Below are positions 1-9,423 of a stretch of DNA of 50,652 bases, piece after piece. Within the stretch, counting starts at the first letter, position 1. Each line of letters starts with the position of its first letter. The translations under genes and the position numbers were made by a program. The stretch lies in the NCBI GenBank assembly GCA_014764485.1, contig JACXWA010000120.1, positions 1-50,652 of the forward strand, read 5' to 3'. The stretch comes from Candidatus Sulfomarinibacter kjeldsenii (GTDB lineage: Bacteria > Acidobacteriota > Thermoanaerobaculia > Thermoanaerobaculales > Sulfomarinibacteraceae). The notes beneath the pieces are model-generated. The model made no database searches. It had not been told where the DNA came from and saw only the letters and a list, made by a program, of their open reading frames with translations.

Positions 1-1298
1 TCGACTTTTTCGCCGTTGATGGTGACGGTGGCGCTGATTTCGGTCGCGCCCTCGAAGATAAACATACGGCCGAGTTGCTGCGGTTGGTTGACGATCAGTT
101 CTGGTGGGATGGAGTCTTCGAGGAGATGTTCGGATGAGGTCGAAGAGACCCGGAAACGGCGCAGGGCGCTCCACTCGGAGTAGGCTGTTCCGTCACCAAG
201 GGCGGCAACTCTCCAGAAATAGGTTCCTGGCGCCACCAGCCTGAGGCGGGCCTCGTCCTTCGCCAGGCGGGGAGCATCAACTTCGAGCTGCGTACTGTCG
301 AAGCTCTTGGAACGGCTCACCTGGAGGTGGACGGTACCGTTCCGAGGCCGACCACGCCAAGCCAGCGCGATCATTGGGTTTTCGACGAGGTCGAATCCGG
401 CGTTGTTGCGCGGTTCGACCGGGTACGGCGGAGCGGGAATTTTTTGCTTTTCGGTTATCGTGCCGCTGGCCATCGCTGCGACTGCTTCCCGCTCTCCGAT
501 CACGACCTCTCTGCCGCCGCGGTTGCTGCGCACCCGGGCTGAGCCTTGAAACGCGGCCACGGTTGTCTTCTGGTCATCCGCCGCGACGTCAACGGCGACT
601 CGGCTGTCGCGATCGATCTCTGTTGCGGCCGAATCGGTTGTGACTGTTGAGGGCGCCCCCGATGTGTAGACATTGATTCGCCCGGCGACCATCTTGATGG
701 TGCCCGGCGACTCCCGTGACATCTCGTGATGGATCTCGAGGAGCGAATTTGGAGAGATGCGATAGAGGCTGCCATCCGCGAACAGAATCTCGGCGTTGCC
801 ATCACGACCGGTACGAACGAAGTCTCCGTTAAAAACGGGGATATTCTGATGGGCGGTCTCCCACTCGGTCTGACCTGCCCGCTGGAGCTGCACGCGGCCC
901 TCGAGGCTGAAAAACCGTCCAACGCCGACCAGCTCCTGGTCGCCAGCGCCCGCAAGTGCTTCGAATTGTTTGCGCGCACTGTCCGCCAGAGGTTCAGCGT
1001 CCTCCCAGTTCTGTTCGGCGTACTCCGAGCGAGCCATGTTCAATTGGTCTCTTGCCTGTTCGAGCTCATCCTTCCAATGAGAGGGGAGGGGCTGGGTTTC
1101 GGCGTGAGCGAGGGCTGCATCGGCGCGCTCGATTGCGCGCCTCGCTCGTGCCTCGGGTGAGAGATTGAGACTCTTATAGGCCAGAAAAACGAGAACCGCA
1201 GCAACCAATCCGATGATCACGACTGCCAACACCTTGCGCAGCGGTTGCACACGGATAACGACCCAGTCGAGTTCCAATCCTCGCGCCACCTTGGCCAT
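1..1298 (-). CDS. FecR-domain membrane-anchored protein (3' end outside window)
   Basis: The frame is open from the ATG at 1298 to the window edge, so the stop and C terminus are missing. The product starts with a short basic segment and one hydrophobic helix at about residues 23-41, then a charged alpha-helical stretch. A FecR-like domain follows, with the pattern RTGRDGNAEILFADGS and RISPNS at about residues 155-180. After that comes a beta-rich part resembling a fibronectin/Ig-like repeat (YFWRVAALGDG). FecR domains outside iron signalling commonly occur in periplasmic, inner-membrane-anchored proteins of unknown role. The ribosome site GAGGAGGT lies almost against the ATG. No iron-uptake sigma factor is adjacent, so a FecR signalling role is not supported here. 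Family call is good; function unknown. Confidence 0.8.
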   Translation of the reverse strand, partial: MAKVARGLELDWVVIRVQPLRKVLAVVIIGLVAAVLVFLAYKSLNLSPEARARRAIERADAALAHAETQPLPSHWKDELEQARDQLNMARSEYAEQNWEDAEPLADSARKQFEALAGAGDQELVGVGRFFSLEGRVQLQRAGQTEWETAHQNIPVFNGDFVRTGRDGNAEILFADGSLYRISPNSLLEIHHEMSRESPGTIKMVAGRINVYTSGAPSTVTTDSAATEIDRDSRVAVDVAADDQKTTVAAFQGSARVRSNRGGREVVIGEREAVAAMASGTITEKQKIPAPPYPVEPRNNAGFDLVENPMIALAWRGRPRNGTVHLQVSRSKSFDSTQLEVDAPRLAKDEARLRLVAPGTYFWRVAALGDGTAYSEWSALRRFRVSSTSSEHLLEDSIPPELIVNQPQQLGRMFIFEGATEISATVTINGEKV

Positions 1299-1452
1299 AC
1301 CTCCTCAATCACCGTAACATGAGCGTATTCAAGCGGCAAGCGCACCACGAGGGGTCCGCGACGACGGTCACAAAGGTGATGCCGGGGAGTGATCTTGGCC
1401 CTTTCTGGGAGACCACCGGCTTGCGCTAGTCTCAGCTCTTCGATAGACTTCG

Positions 1453-1472
1453 CTGTCCCGTTTTCGGGGCAG
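1453..1472 (+). promoter_or_regulatory. Hairpin just upstream of the ppiD-like ribosome binding site
   Basis: CTGTCCC (1453-1459) and GGGGCAG (1466-1472) can pair over seven positions with one G-U, around the loop GTTTTC. The Shine-Dalgarno GGAGG follows at 1475-1479, before the ATG at 1486. It could influence translation of the ppiD-like gene or be the remains of an upstream transcription stop. No T-run follows, so it is not a classical terminator. Confidence 0.3.
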
Positions 1473-1485
1473 GTGGAGGACTGGA

Positions 1486-3444
1486 ATGGCTCTCAAATGG
1501 CTGCGAGATAATCTGCGTCACCTCAAGTTCATTCTCTGGGGTGTGGTACTGGTTTTCGTGCTCCTGGTTTTTGTGGATTGGGGAGCAGGCCGTGCCGGTG
1601 GTGGCGGAGGGGGTAAAGCGACGGTTCGGGTTGGCAACAGGAGCATTTCCGAGACCGAATTTCTCGACGAAATGCGACGTCTCGATCAGCGTTTTTCGCA
1701 GATTTACGGCGAGCAATGGAACGAACTTCGAGGCCAGGTCGATCTCGCACGGCAGACTGCAAATATGTTCATTGATCGCGAGCTCCAACTCACCGAGGCC
1801 CGGAGAATCGGTCTCGGGGTTTCCCGGGAAGAGCTCCAAGAAGTGATCTTGGAGGATCCGTCGTTCCGCGATGAAAGCGGCGAGTTTGTCGGCACAGAAA
1901 CCTACAAGCGGATCATTCGCGCATATTTCCAGACGACCCCGGAGACGTTCGAGGAACGCCTTACCGAGGATCTCCTGATCGGGAAGCTCAACACCCTGGC
2001 CGAGCGCAACGCGTGGATCAGTGATGATGAGGTCGATCGTGAGTTTCGACGGCAGCGGGAACTCAGCGATTTTGATGCTATTCAACTCCGATACGAGCCG
2101 TTCCTGAGCGAGGTCGAAATCTCTGAAGATGATGCTCGTGCAGCGTTTGAAGCGAACGCAGAGGACTACCATCGAGACGAGGAGCGGTTGATTCGGTACC
2201 TGCTCGTGGAAACCTCCCGATTGCGACGCACCCTGCCGGTCGATGAAGCTGAACTGAGGGCTTACTACGATCAGCACGTCGACGAATTCCTCGAGGGGGA
2301 GCAGGCGAGCGCCCGCCATATCCTATTCCGCCTGGCCCCTGACGCGACGGAGATTACACGGGGAGAGACCGAACTCCGTGCCAACGGTGTCGCAAACATT
2401 GTTCGGTCAGGCGGCGACTTTGCGGTATTGGCCGCCGAACACTCCGAGGACCCCGGATCGAAGGACATGGGTGGCGATCTCGGGTGGTTTGGTCGTGGGC
2501 AAATGGTGCCGGAGTTTGAGGATGTCGTCTTTTCTGCCAAACCGGGCGACATTGTCGGCCCTATCAAGAGCCAGTTCGGATACCACGTCATCAAGGTCGA
2601 GGGATTTCGGCCTGAGCACCAGCAGCCCTTCGAGGAAGTCCAGGAACAGGTCCGGTTTCGGGTTTTGGAGGACCGTGCAGTGGGTGAAGCCGAAGCCAGG
2701 GCTGGTGCCTTCGCCCGCCGGCTGAAGGCGGAGGGCCCGGATACCCAGGATCAATGGCAGGCGATAGCCGACGAAGACGAGGCAGTGGTGCTCAACCAAA
2801 GCCCCCCGTTTTCTGTTGGCGAAGCCATTGCCGGCGCGTCGGATGGACCGGAACTGGCGGATGCCGCGTTTGCCTCCTCGGTGGGCGAAATCACCGGGCC
2901 GGTGGCTGTGCCGCGTGGATGGATCGTCTGGCAGCTCGCCGAGGTTCGGGTGGCGGGCATCCCTCCCTTGGAGGATGTTCGGACGGAGGTCGAACAGAAG
3001 CTTCGCCGGGAGCGCGCTGTTGAGCTTGCGACCGACCAGGGACGGCAGCTTGCCGAACGATGGCGCGGTGGAGAGGACGGTTCGACGTTGGCTGCCGAGT
3101 ATGGTTCGAACGTAACCGAGGCTCGCCAGCACCGGCGCGGACAGCTTGTCGGCACTCTCGGTGTGATGCCCGGCCTCGATGGTGCGGTCTTCACGGCGAG
3201 CGAGGAAGAGGTGCTCGGACCGATCGTGGCGGGGGTTGCCGGTGGGGTTGTGGTGGCGAAGGTCAATACGCTGGACTTGGTGGATCCAGTCGAACTCTCA
3301 AGTTCGCGTGACGATCTTCGTGCCCGCTTGATGACCGAGAGGGGCGCCCAGCTCATGCGTTCCATCGTCAACGAGCGGCGGAGAGATACTGTAGTGACAA
3401 TAGACGACGAGTTCCTGCAACGATTCGCCCCTACCAGTTCATGA
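1486..3444 (+). CDS. PpiD/SurA-like peptidyl-prolyl isomerase, membrane-anchored
   Basis: This 652-residue protein has one N-terminal membrane helix (about residues 12-31, FILWGVVLVFVLLVFVDWG), so most of it should face the periplasm. A SurA_N-like helical chaperone domain spans roughly residues 45-230. A parvulin rotamase domain follows at about 273-370, recognisable from ASARHILF, HSEDPGSKDMGGDLGWFGRG and the FGYHVIKV end. A second, weaker parvulin-like segment follows at about 400-500. PpiD-type proteins help fold outer-membrane and secreted proteins leaving the Sec channel. Length matches PpiD (about 620) better than SurA (about 430). The start is set by GGAGG seven bases before the ATG. 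Its stop overlaps the ruvA start by four bases, implying cotranscription and translational coupling. Confidence 0.85.
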   Translation: MALKWLRDNLRHLKFILWGVVLVFVLLVFVDWGAGRAGGGGGGKATVRVGNRSISETEFLDEMRRLDQRFSQIYGEQWNELRGQVDLARQTANMFIDRELQLTEARRIGLGVSREELQEVILEDPSFRDESGEFVGTETYKRIIRAYFQTTPETFEERLTEDLLIGKLNTLAERNAWISDDEVDREFRRQRELSDFDAIQLRYEPFLSEVEISEDDARAAFEANAEDYHRDEERLIRYLLVETSRLRRTLPVDEAELRAYYDQHVDEFLEGEQASARHILFRLAPDATEITRGETELRANGVANIVRSGGDFAVLAAEHSEDPGSKDMGGDLGWFGRGQMVPEFEDVVFSAKPGDIVGPIKSQFGYHVIKVEGFRPEHQQPFEEVQEQVRFRVLEDRAVGEAEARAGAFARRLKAEGPDTQDQWQAIADEDEAVVLNQSPPFSVGEAIAGASDGPELADAAFASSVGEITGPVAVPRGWIVWQLAEVRVAGIPPLEDVRTEVEQKLRRERAVELATDQGRQLAERWRGGEDGSTLAAEYGSNVTEARQHRRGQLVGTLGVMPGLDGAVFTASEEEVLGPIVAGVAGGVVVAKVNTLDLVDPVELSSSRDDLRARLMTERGAQLMRSIVNERRRDTVVTIDDEFLQRFAPTSS

Positions 3445-4007
3445 TCGGCCGACTCGAGGGACACCTGCATCGGGTGGACCCGGGCACTGTTCTGATCAGT
3501 GTAGGAGGCGTCGGGTACCTGGTCTCGACCACGCTGCGCGCTTTCCAGGCCCTGGCTGACCGCGAGGATGCAGCATTGTGGATTCATACCCAGGTGCGGG
3601 ACGATGCCATCGTCCTCTTTGGTTTCCCTGATCGTGAGGAACTCGAGGCCTTCTCCAAGCTTATTGCGGTCGCTGGAGTAGGGCCGCGGACGGCACTCGC
3701 GGTGCTCTCGACACTGACCGCCGACGAGCTCGCTGAGGTAGTCGATGCTGGGGATCTCGCCCGTCTTCAACGCACCCCAGGCGTTGGTCGCAAGACCGCC
3801 GAGCGGATTCTCCTCGAACTCAAGGACCGTCTGGTTGCGGGCTCACCCGGTGCTGGCGACCGGAGGGGAGATGCGGTGTCGGCCCTTGTCAATCTCGGGT
3901 ACTCGCAGCGCGACGCTCTCCATTCGGTGAATGCCGTATGGTCCGATGCTGGCGGCGCAGAGCTCGGTGAATTGCTCCGCCTCGCGCTGCAGAAGCTGAC
4001 GCGCTGA
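3441..4007 (+). CDS. ruvA: Holliday junction branch migration protein RuvA
   Basis: RuvA binds four-way DNA junctions as a tetramer and loads the RuvB motor for branch migration during recombinational repair. The 188-residue product has the RuvA order: an OB-fold domain beginning MIGRLEG (about 1-62), two helix-hairpin-helix motifs (IAVAGVGPRTALAVLS and RTPGVGRKTAERILLELKD, about 70-130), then a small C-terminal domain (VSALVNLGYSQRDA) that contacts RuvB. It overlaps the upstream ppiD-like gene by ATGA and precedes ruvB, but a 137-base gap holding an inverted heptad repeat separates the two. Length is close to the usual 190-205. Confidence 0.97.
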   Translation: MIGRLEGHLHRVDPGTVLISVGGVGYLVSTTLRAFQALADREDAALWIHTQVRDDAIVLFGFPDREELEAFSKLIAVAGVGPRTALAVLSTLTADELAEVVDAGDLARLQRTPGVGRKTAERILLELKDRLVAGSPGAGDRRGDAVSALVNLGYSQRDALHSVNAVWSDAGGAELGELLRLALQKLTR

Positions 4008-4024
4008 ACATCGCGAGTAACCCG

Positions 4025-4106
4025 TAATCAGTCATCAGTGATCAGTTTGAGAGCCCGAGGGTGTGGGCCGTCGGAACTGGCTACTGATTACTGATGACTG
4101 ATCACT
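4025..4106. repeat. Inverted array of TNATCAG heptads between ruvA and ruvB
   Basis: The left arm 4025-4046 reads as three heptads, TAATCAG, TCATCAG, TGATCAG. The right arm 4083-4106, on the opposite strand, reads TGATCAG, TCATCAG, TAATCAG. The arms are inverted copies with the outer heptads exchanged, separated by 36 bases. They can pair into a long imperfect hairpin. Similar short ATCAGT-type heptad arrays occur between genes in various bacterial genomes and behave like small dispersed repeats. Whether this one is mobile, a terminator or a spacer cannot be told from one copy. Confidence 0.75.
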
Positions 4107-4109
4107 AGG

Positions 4110-4138
4110 TTGGGAGGGTGGAAGCGATGAGGTAGAGT
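4110..4138 (+). promoter_or_regulatory. Candidate sigma-70-type promoter for ruvB, leaderless geometry
   Basis: TTGGGA at 4110-4115 and TAGAGT at 4133-4138 are separated by 17 bases, each matching four of six consensus positions. The GTG of ruvB starts six bases after the -10, so a transcript would begin at or next to the start codon. No good Shine-Dalgarno sits at normal distance. This would let ruvB be transcribed independently of ruvA. Confidence 0.45.
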
Positions 4139-4144
4139 CAACCG

Positions 4145-5179
4145 GTGAGTGACGAAGTGCTGACCACCGAGCCGCAGCCGGAAGAGCGTCCTTTCGAGGA
4201 GTCCCTCCGGCCGCGCCGTCTCACAGAGTTCGTCGGCCAGACCCGTCTTTCCACCAATCTCGGAGTCTTCATCGCTGCCGCGCGCGACCGCGGCGAAGCC
4301 CTCGACCACACGCTGTTCTTCGGCCCTCCCGGCCTCGGCAAGACTACCCTTGCGCATATCGTCGCCAACGAGATGGAAGCCCAGGTTCACGTTACCTCAG
4401 GCCCGGTCCTGGAGCGGGCCGGCGATCTCGCGGCAATGCTCACCAATTTGCAGCCTGGAGATGTCCTGTTCATCGACGAGATCCATCGTCTGCCGGCGGC
4501 TGTCGAGGAAATCCTGTATCCGGCGATGGAGGATTATGAACTCGATCTAGTGATCGGGCAGGGCCCCGCTGCGCGCAGCGTACGTCTCACATTGCCGCGA
4601 TTCACGCTGGTCGGAGCGACGACTCGCACCGGGCTTCTGACTGCCCCCTTGCGTGACCGGTTTGGCATTGTCCACCGCCTCGAGTTCTACCCGAGTGAGG
4701 ACCTTGCTGTGATTGTGGCCCGCTCCGCGGATATCCTGGAAATCAATATGGCGGAACAAGCGGGTGGTGAGATTGCGCGGCGTGCGCGCGGAACACCACG
4801 GATCGCCAACCGTCTCCTGCGCCGAGTTCGAGACTTCGCCCACCACCTCGGCAGCGATGTGGTGAGCCTCGAAGCCACACAGTGGGGGCTTGAGCAGATG
4901 GAGGTTGATGCATTCGGTCTCGACCACCTCGATCGGCAACTGCTCACTACGATCATCAATGTCTACGATGGCGGACCGGTGGGCCTCAAGGCCCTGGCGT
5001 CGTCGATCGGTGAAGACCGAGGGACACTCGAGGACATCCACGAGCCGTATCTGCTGCAGATCGGGTTGCTGCAGCGCACCCCACGTGGGCGCACGGTGAC
5101 TGCTGCCGCCTACCGTCACCTCGGGCTCGACCCGACGGGGTCCCCGGGTGCGCTATTCGATGGACGGAAGCCCGAGTGA
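4145..5179 (+). CDS. ruvB: Holliday junction branch migration ATPase RuvB
   Basis: RuvB is the hexameric AAA+ motor that pumps DNA through RuvA-bound Holliday junctions. The 344-residue protein shows Walker A GPPGLGKT (residues 60-67), Walker B LFIDEIHR (Asp111), sensor-1 region VGATTRTG, the arginine-finger region PLRDRFG, and a C-terminal winged helix ([13 protein letters not shown]) that contacts DNA. The start is a GTG at 4145, which matches the family N terminus ahead of the [11 protein letters not shown] motif. It overlaps the following lipid-kinase gene by GTGA. Upstream lies the heptad inverted repeat and a promoter-like sequence, so it may be expressed apart from ruvA. Confidence 0.97.
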   Translation: MSDEVLTTEPQPEERPFEESLRPRRLTEFVGQTRLSTNLGVFIAAARDRGEALDHTLFFGPPGLGKTTLAHIVANEMEAQVHVTSGPVLERAGDLAAMLTNLQPGDVLFIDEIHRLPAAVEEILYPAMEDYELDLVIGQGPAARSVRLTLPRFTLVGATTRTGLLTAPLRDRFGIVHRLEFYPSEDLAVIVARSADILEINMAEQAGGEIARRARGTPRIANRLLRRVRDFAHHLGSDVVSLEATQWGLEQMEVDAFGLDHLDRQLLTTIINVYDGGPVGLKALASSIGEDRGTLEDIHEPYLLQIGLLQRTPRGRTVTAAAYRHLGLDPTGSPGALFDGRKPE

Positions 5180-6069
5180 CCCCTGTCCCGGTAATTCTCA
5201 ACCCCGTCGCAGGTGGCGGCAGGTTGTTGCGCCAACAGGGCAGTCTCCAGGCGGTTGCCGCTGGCCGTGGGTCCGAGCTCGATATCTGGATTTCCGAAAG
5301 CCCCTCACACACAATCGAGCTTGCTGAAAAGGCGGCCTCCGCCGAGATCCCATTGGTGCTCGCCTATGGCGGTGACGGCACCTACAACGCGGTGGCCCGG
5401 GGTCTTTTGGGCAGCTCAACCGCGATGGGTGTGCTTCCAGGCGGCACGACATCGGTTCTCGCCTACGAGTTCGGTGTGCCGCGCCCGGCGCAGCGTTCTG
5501 TCGACGCGCTTTTGGGCGGCGAAGACCGGGCGATGCGGGTGGGCCGCACCGATGATGACGACATCGTTCTGCTGATGTTGTCGGCCGGTCCGGATTCGCA
5601 TGTGCTCGAGAGGCTGCGCCCGTCTTTCAAGAGGCTTGGTGGGCGGGTCGGTGTCGCGTTGCAGGCGATAGTTGAAGCGATGAGTGGTGGAGCTTTGCCG
5701 CGGATCCGGGTGACGTCCAATACGACTATCGATGAGGCGGGTTGGGTGATTGTCGGCAACTCACGGTGTTATGGGGGTAAGTTCTGCGCCACCCCGGGCG
5801 CCAGCCCGTTTCGTGACGACCTCGAGGTCGTGTCGCAGCGGAGCAATGGCCGCCGAGCAGCGGTGTCTTTCCTCTTCGGCATCCCCTCGGGCCGACATGT
5901 TTCGAGGGACGATGTCGTGCGAGAAGTTGTGGATCGGGTGCGGCTGGAGGCGGCCTCGCCGGGCGCCGAGGTGCCCTATCAGATCGACGGCGATGTCATG
6001 GGCGTATTGCCGGTGGAGGTCAGCATCGATCCGAATCCCCTTTGGATCCGTCTGCCGGCGCAACACTGA
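5176..6069 (+). CDS. Diacylglycerol/sphingosine kinase-family lipid kinase
   Basis: The 297-residue product belongs to the DAGK catalytic (LCB5/YegS/DgkB-like) family, which transfers phosphate from ATP to diacylglycerol or related lipids at the membrane. Diagnostic parts are ILNPVAGGG near the N terminus, the nucleotide-binding GGDGT (residues 65-69) followed by NAVARGL, and the loop LGVLPGGT-like [16 protein letters not shown]. The C-terminal half ([11 protein letters not shown]) is the usual beta-sandwich with the conserved DGD/DGE-type segment. The GTG start overlaps the ruvB stop by four bases, so the gene is probably translated as part of that operon. The exact lipid substrate cannot be assigned. 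Confidence 0.88.
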   Translation: MTPVPVILNPVAGGGRLLRQQGSLQAVAAGRGSELDIWISESPSHTIELAEKAASAEIPLVLAYGGDGTYNAVARGLLGSSTAMGVLPGGTTSVLAYEFGVPRPAQRSVDALLGGEDRAMRVGRTDDDDIVLLMLSAGPDSHVLERLRPSFKRLGGRVGVALQAIVEAMSGGALPRIRVTSNTTIDEAGWVIVGNSRCYGGKFCATPGASPFRDDLEVVSQRSNGRRAAVSFLFGIPSGRHVSRDDVVREVVDRVRLEAASPGAEVPYQIDGDVMGVLPVEVSIDPNPLWIRLPAQH

Positions 6070-6111
6070 TGACTCGCCGCTCTCGCCACGCAATCCGGTG
6101 AGATATGCCGG

Positions 6112-7041
6112 CTAGAGATCGGCGAAGAGATCGGTCGAGATGTAACGTTCGGAAGTCGAGGGTGCGACGAAAACCACGAGCTTGCCCTCCATCTCGTCAC
6201 TGGATGCGACCTTGAGCGCTGCGGCGCATGCAGCGCCGGTGGAAATACCACCCAGGATTCCTTCTTCGCGGGCAAGACGCCTGGCTGTCGTAAACGCCTC
6301 GTCATTCGTAATCGTGACCGCCTCATCGATTACCGAAGTGTCGAGATTGTCGGGCACGAAGCCTGCACCGATGCCCTGGATCTTATGGGAACCCGGCTCG
6401 CCACCGGAGAGTACCGGCGAGTCCGCTGGTTCAACGGCAACGATACGGACTGATGGGCGGCGTTCCCGCCACACCCGCCCAACCCCGGTGATGGTTCCGC
6501 CGGTTCCGACACCGGCGACAAAGACGTCCATTCTTCCGTCGGTGTCTCGCCACAGCTCGAGGGCGGTAGTGGTGGCGTGAACATCAGGGTTGGCCGGGTT
6601 GGAAAACTGCTGCGGCTCTACCGAATCCGGAATCTCCGCCAGCAGCTCTTCGGCTCGGGCGGAGGCACCCCGCATGCCGTCGGCAGCCGGCGTCAGAAAG
6701 ATCTCGGCTCCGAGCAGGTCAAGCACCTTTCGCCGCTCGAGAGACATTGACTCCGGCATCGTCAAGACGCATCGGTAGCCGCGTGCAGCAGCCACCATGG
6801 CGAGGGCAATGCCGGTATTCCCCGAAGTTGCCTCGACAATCGTCGAACGACCGGGCACCAATCGCCCTTCGCGCTCCAGAGATTCCACCATGGCAACACC
6901 AATGCGGTCCTTCACCGAGTGGGCGGGGTTGAAAAACTCGAGCTTGGCCGCCACCTGAGCCTGCGAGCCGGAGGCGATGTGGTTGAGTCGAACGAGTGGG
7001 GTGTTTCCCATAAGTTGTGTGATGTCGGAAGCAATGTTCAT
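6112..7041 (-). CDS. cysK: Cysteine synthase (O-acetylserine sulfhydrylase)
   Basis: This PLP enzyme makes L-cysteine from O-acetylserine and sulfide. The 309-residue protein has the family landmarks: [12 protein letters not shown] at the start, the PLP lysine in [11 protein letters not shown], the TSGNTG substrate loop, GTGGTITG for the PLP phosphate, and [12 protein letters not shown] near the end. The start at ATG 7041 is chosen because the family begins at this point and CTGGAG lies just upstream. An in-frame extension further upstream would run into the divergent pta gene. The gene stands alone, divergent from pta, with a palindromic site in between. CysK rather than CysM is favoured by the motif pattern, though substrate choice is inferred. 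Confidence 0.93.
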   Translation of the reverse strand: MNIASDITQLMGNTPLVRLNHIASGSQAQVAAKLEFFNPAHSVKDRIGVAMVESLEREGRLVPGRSTIVEATSGNTGIALAMVAAARGYRCVLTMPESMSLERRKVLDLLGAEIFLTPAADGMRGASARAEELLAEIPDSVEPQQFSNPANPDVHATTTALELWRDTDGRMDVFVAGVGTGGTITGVGRVWRERRPSVRIVAVEPADSPVLSGGEPGSHKIQGIGAGFVPDNLDTSVIDEAVTITNDEAFTTARRLAREEGILGGISTGAACAAALKVASSDEMEGKLVVFVAPSTSERYISTDLFADL

Positions 7042-7055
7042 GGCTGCTCCAGGGT

Positions 7056-7075
7056 GTTGTGATAATCCACACAAC
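7056..7075. promoter_or_regulatory. Inverted repeat in the cysK-pta divergent region
   Basis: GTTGTG (7056-7061) and CACAAC (7070-7075) form a perfect six-base inverted repeat around the A/T-rich spacer ATAATCCA. It lies 15 bases upstream of the cysK start, where a -10 element or operator for cysK would be expected. The regulator is unknown; no regulator gene is adjacent. Confidence 0.3.
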
Positions 7076-7146
7076 CCTTTTCGGTGGTCATTCCTTCCCG
7101 ACTGCTGGGTCGCTTCCTGGGTTACAATGGCTGCCGGGGAGGAGTT

Positions 7147-8136
7147 GTGGGGTTTATTGAACAACTCGCGGCCCGAGCTGCGGCTATTGGTGGTCGGGTT
7201 GTGCTCGCCGAAGGGCACGATGAGCGGATTGTCGACGCTGCGGGTGAACTGGTCGCCGGAGGAGGGTGTGAGGTAACCCTCGTCTGCCCCGGGGACCAAC
7301 GCCAACCGATCCATGATGAGCTCGCCGAACGAGGTGTCGACATCGCAGACCCGACTGCCGATTCACGCCGAGAAGATCTGGCGGATCACCTGCACCAACG
7401 ACGGGCGGCGAAGGGAATGTCTCGCCAGGAAGCGCTGGCAGCGGTAGAGGATCCACTCTATTTCGCCTCCCTGATGGTCGCAACCGGGGCCGCTGATGCT
7501 TCCGTTGGCGGTGCCGTCCGGACGACCGCGGACACGGTGCGCGCCGCTCTCCACTGCATCGGGCCCTCGCCAGGGCTGCGAACCGTATCATCGGCGTTCA
7601 TCATGATCCACCCCGATCCACGCTGGGGAGATGATGGGGTGATGGTCTTTGCTGACTGTGCGGTGCTCCCAGACCCGGATTCAGTGCAGCTGGCCGAGAT
7701 TGCGCTTTCAGCTGCCGCCACCTTCCGATCCATTGTTGGGGGCGAGCCGAAAGTCGCTCTACTCTCATTCTCGACCAACGGCTCGGCCAGACACCCGCTG
7801 GTGGACAAGGTGACCGCGGCACGGGCCGAACTCGAATCCAGAGGCGCGGATTTCGTCTTCGATGGTGAACTGCAACTGGACGCGGCACTGCTTCCAGGCG
7901 TTGGAGAGAAAAAGGCGCCCGGGTCGGCTGTGGCCGGAAAGGCAAATGTGCTTGTCTTTCCGGATCTCAACGCCGGCAATATCACCTACAAAGCGGTGGA
8001 ACGACTGGGTGGTGCGCGCGCCCTGGGCCCGCTTATGCAGGGGCTCGCAAAGCCCGCCAACGACCTCAGCCGCGGCTGCTCTGCGGGCGATATTGTCCAG
8101 ACCAGTTATCTGAGTCTGCTCCAGGCAAAGGGGTAG
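7147..8136 (+). CDS. pta: Phosphate acetyltransferase
   Basis: Pta interconverts acetyl-CoA and acetyl phosphate, the first step of acetate overflow or the last of acetate activation. The 329-residue product matches the PTA_PTB domain: [14 protein letters not shown] at the N terminus, the [19 protein letters not shown] and [12 protein letters not shown] segments, and the C-terminal [18 protein letters not shown] and [15 protein letters not shown] motifs. This is the short, single-domain form. The GTG at 7147 is preferred because GGGGAGGAG precedes it and homology starts there. A frame extension to 7084 would cover the promoter region, where TACAAT (7123-7128) is a possible -10. No acetate kinase gene is adjacent. 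It leads a tight series with purD and purE. Confidence 0.93.
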   Translation: MGFIEQLAARAAAIGGRVVLAEGHDERIVDAAGELVAGGGCEVTLVCPGDQRQPIHDELAERGVDIADPTADSRREDLADHLHQRRAAKGMSRQEALAAVEDPLYFASLMVATGAADASVGGAVRTTADTVRAALHCIGPSPGLRTVSSAFIMIHPDPRWGDDGVMVFADCAVLPDPDSVQLAEIALSAAATFRSIVGGEPKVALLSFSTNGSARHPLVDKVTAARAELESRGADFVFDGELQLDAALLPGVGEKKAPGSAVAGKANVLVFPDLNAGNITYKAVERLGGARALGPLMQGLAKPANDLSRGCSAGDIVQTSYLSLLQAKG

Positions 8137-8142
8137 TCGCCC

Positions 8143-9423
8143 ATGCGCGTACTCGTACTCGGTTCCGGCGCCCGCGAACATGCCATAGTCCACGCCCTGC
8201 GGCGTTCCCCCGGGGTGAGCGACGTCTTTGCCGCTCCGGGCAATCCAGGGATCGCACAGGCGGCGGATCTTCTGCCGTTGTCAGCAAACGATCTCCCAGG
8301 CGTCGCGGAGGCGGCTAGAGATTTCCGTATTGATGTCACTATCGTTGGCCCCGAGGTTCCTCTGGCGATGGGTGTCTGCGACGAGTTTTACCGCCGGGGA
8401 CTGCGCCTCTTCGGACCACGACGCGCCGCTGCCGAGCTCGAGTCGAGCAAGGTCTTCGCCAAGGAGTTTTGCCAACGCCATGACATTCCGACCGCCAAGG
8501 CAACTGTAGTTCGCTCGAGTGACGAAGCTGTTGCGGCGGCTCGCGATCTCGGGATGCCGGTTGTCTTCAAAGCAGATGGCCTTGCAGCGGGCAAGGGCGT
8601 GCTGATGATTCGAAACGATGACGACCTCGAACAGGCGATCGATGAGTTTTTCAATCAGCGTCGCTTTGGCGATGCCGGAGATCGAGTGCTGGTCGAGGAG
8701 TGCCTGGAAGGCGACGAGGTCTCATATATGGTGATCTCCGACGGTACCCGGATGGTGCCCGTCGCCACTTCTCACGATTACAAACGCGCGGGCGAGAATG
8801 ACGAGGGCCCCAACACAGGTGGCATGGGCGCCCATTCTCCTGCACTGGTAATCCCACCCGGTACAAGCAAGCTCATCCTCGAATCCGTCGTCCGTCCAAC
8901 AATTGCGGGCATGGCTGCCGAAGGCCGGGAGTATCGTGGGGTGCTCTATGCGGGTCTGATGGTGACATCGGATGGGCCCAAGGTGCTCGAGTTCAATTGC
9001 CGCCTCGGTGACCCGGAGACCCAGGCAACGTTCCTGCGGCTTGACGACAATTTTGCCGAGATCGCCCGCGATGCTTCCGAGGGTGTACTCAAGACTGGCG
9101 GCCTGAATTGGCGCAAGGAGGCGGTGGCCTGCGTTGTCCTCGCGGCAGAGGGATACCCTGGAAACCCGCGAAAAGGAGACGAAATCACCGGTATAAATGA
9201 GGCCATGGCTTTGTCCGGAGTGACGGTCTATCATGCCGGCACACGGCTGGAAGACGGGTGTCTGACCACCTCTGGGGGGCGCGTACTATCGGTCTGCGGG
9301 CGCGGACCAACCCTGTCAGACGCCCTCGATACCGCATACGAAGGGGTGTCGAAGATCTCTTTTGACGGCATGTGGTATCGATCGGACATCGGTCGCGACA
9401 CCTTGGCCAAGCTCGGTACATAA
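8143..9423 (+). CDS. purD: Phosphoribosylamine-glycine ligase (GAR synthetase)
   Basis: PurD ligates glycine to phosphoribosylamine in step two of purine synthesis, using ATP. The 426-residue protein has the family order: an N-terminal Rossmann-like domain (MRVLVLGSGAREHAI), an ATP-grasp core (SKVFAKEFCQRHDIPTA, VFKADGLAAGKGV, GGMGAHSPA), the metal-binding FNCRLGDPETQ, and a C-terminal domain. It lies six bases after pta and directly abuts purE (TAA then ATG), which fits a purine operon. Full length with no obvious lesions. Confidence 0.97.
   Translation: MRVLVLGSGAREHAIVHALRRSPGVSDVFAAPGNPGIAQAADLLPLSANDLPGVAEAARDFRIDVTIVGPEVPLAMGVCDEFYRRGLRLFGPRRAAAELESSKVFAKEFCQRHDIPTAKATVVRSSDEAVAAARDLGMPVVFKADGLAAGKGVLMIRNDDDLEQAIDEFFNQRRFGDAGDRVLVEECLEGDEVSYMVISDGTRMVPVATSHDYKRAGENDEGPNTGGMGAHSPALVIPPGTSKLILESVVRPTIAGMAAEGREYRGVLYAGLMVTSDGPKVLEFNCRLGDPETQATFLRLDDNFAEIARDASEGVLKTGGLNWRKEAVACVVLAAEGYPGNPRKGDEITGINEAMALSGVTVYHAGTRLEDGCLTTSGGRVLSVCGRGPTLSDALDTAYEGVSKISFDGMWYRSDIGRDTLAKLGT

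Noticed and set aside
2751-3770. Long minus-strand frame of 339 residues
   Set aside because: Antisense to the ppiD-like and ruvA genes, both of which have strong family matches; Ser/Arg-rich translation typical of antisense frames in GC-rich DNA.
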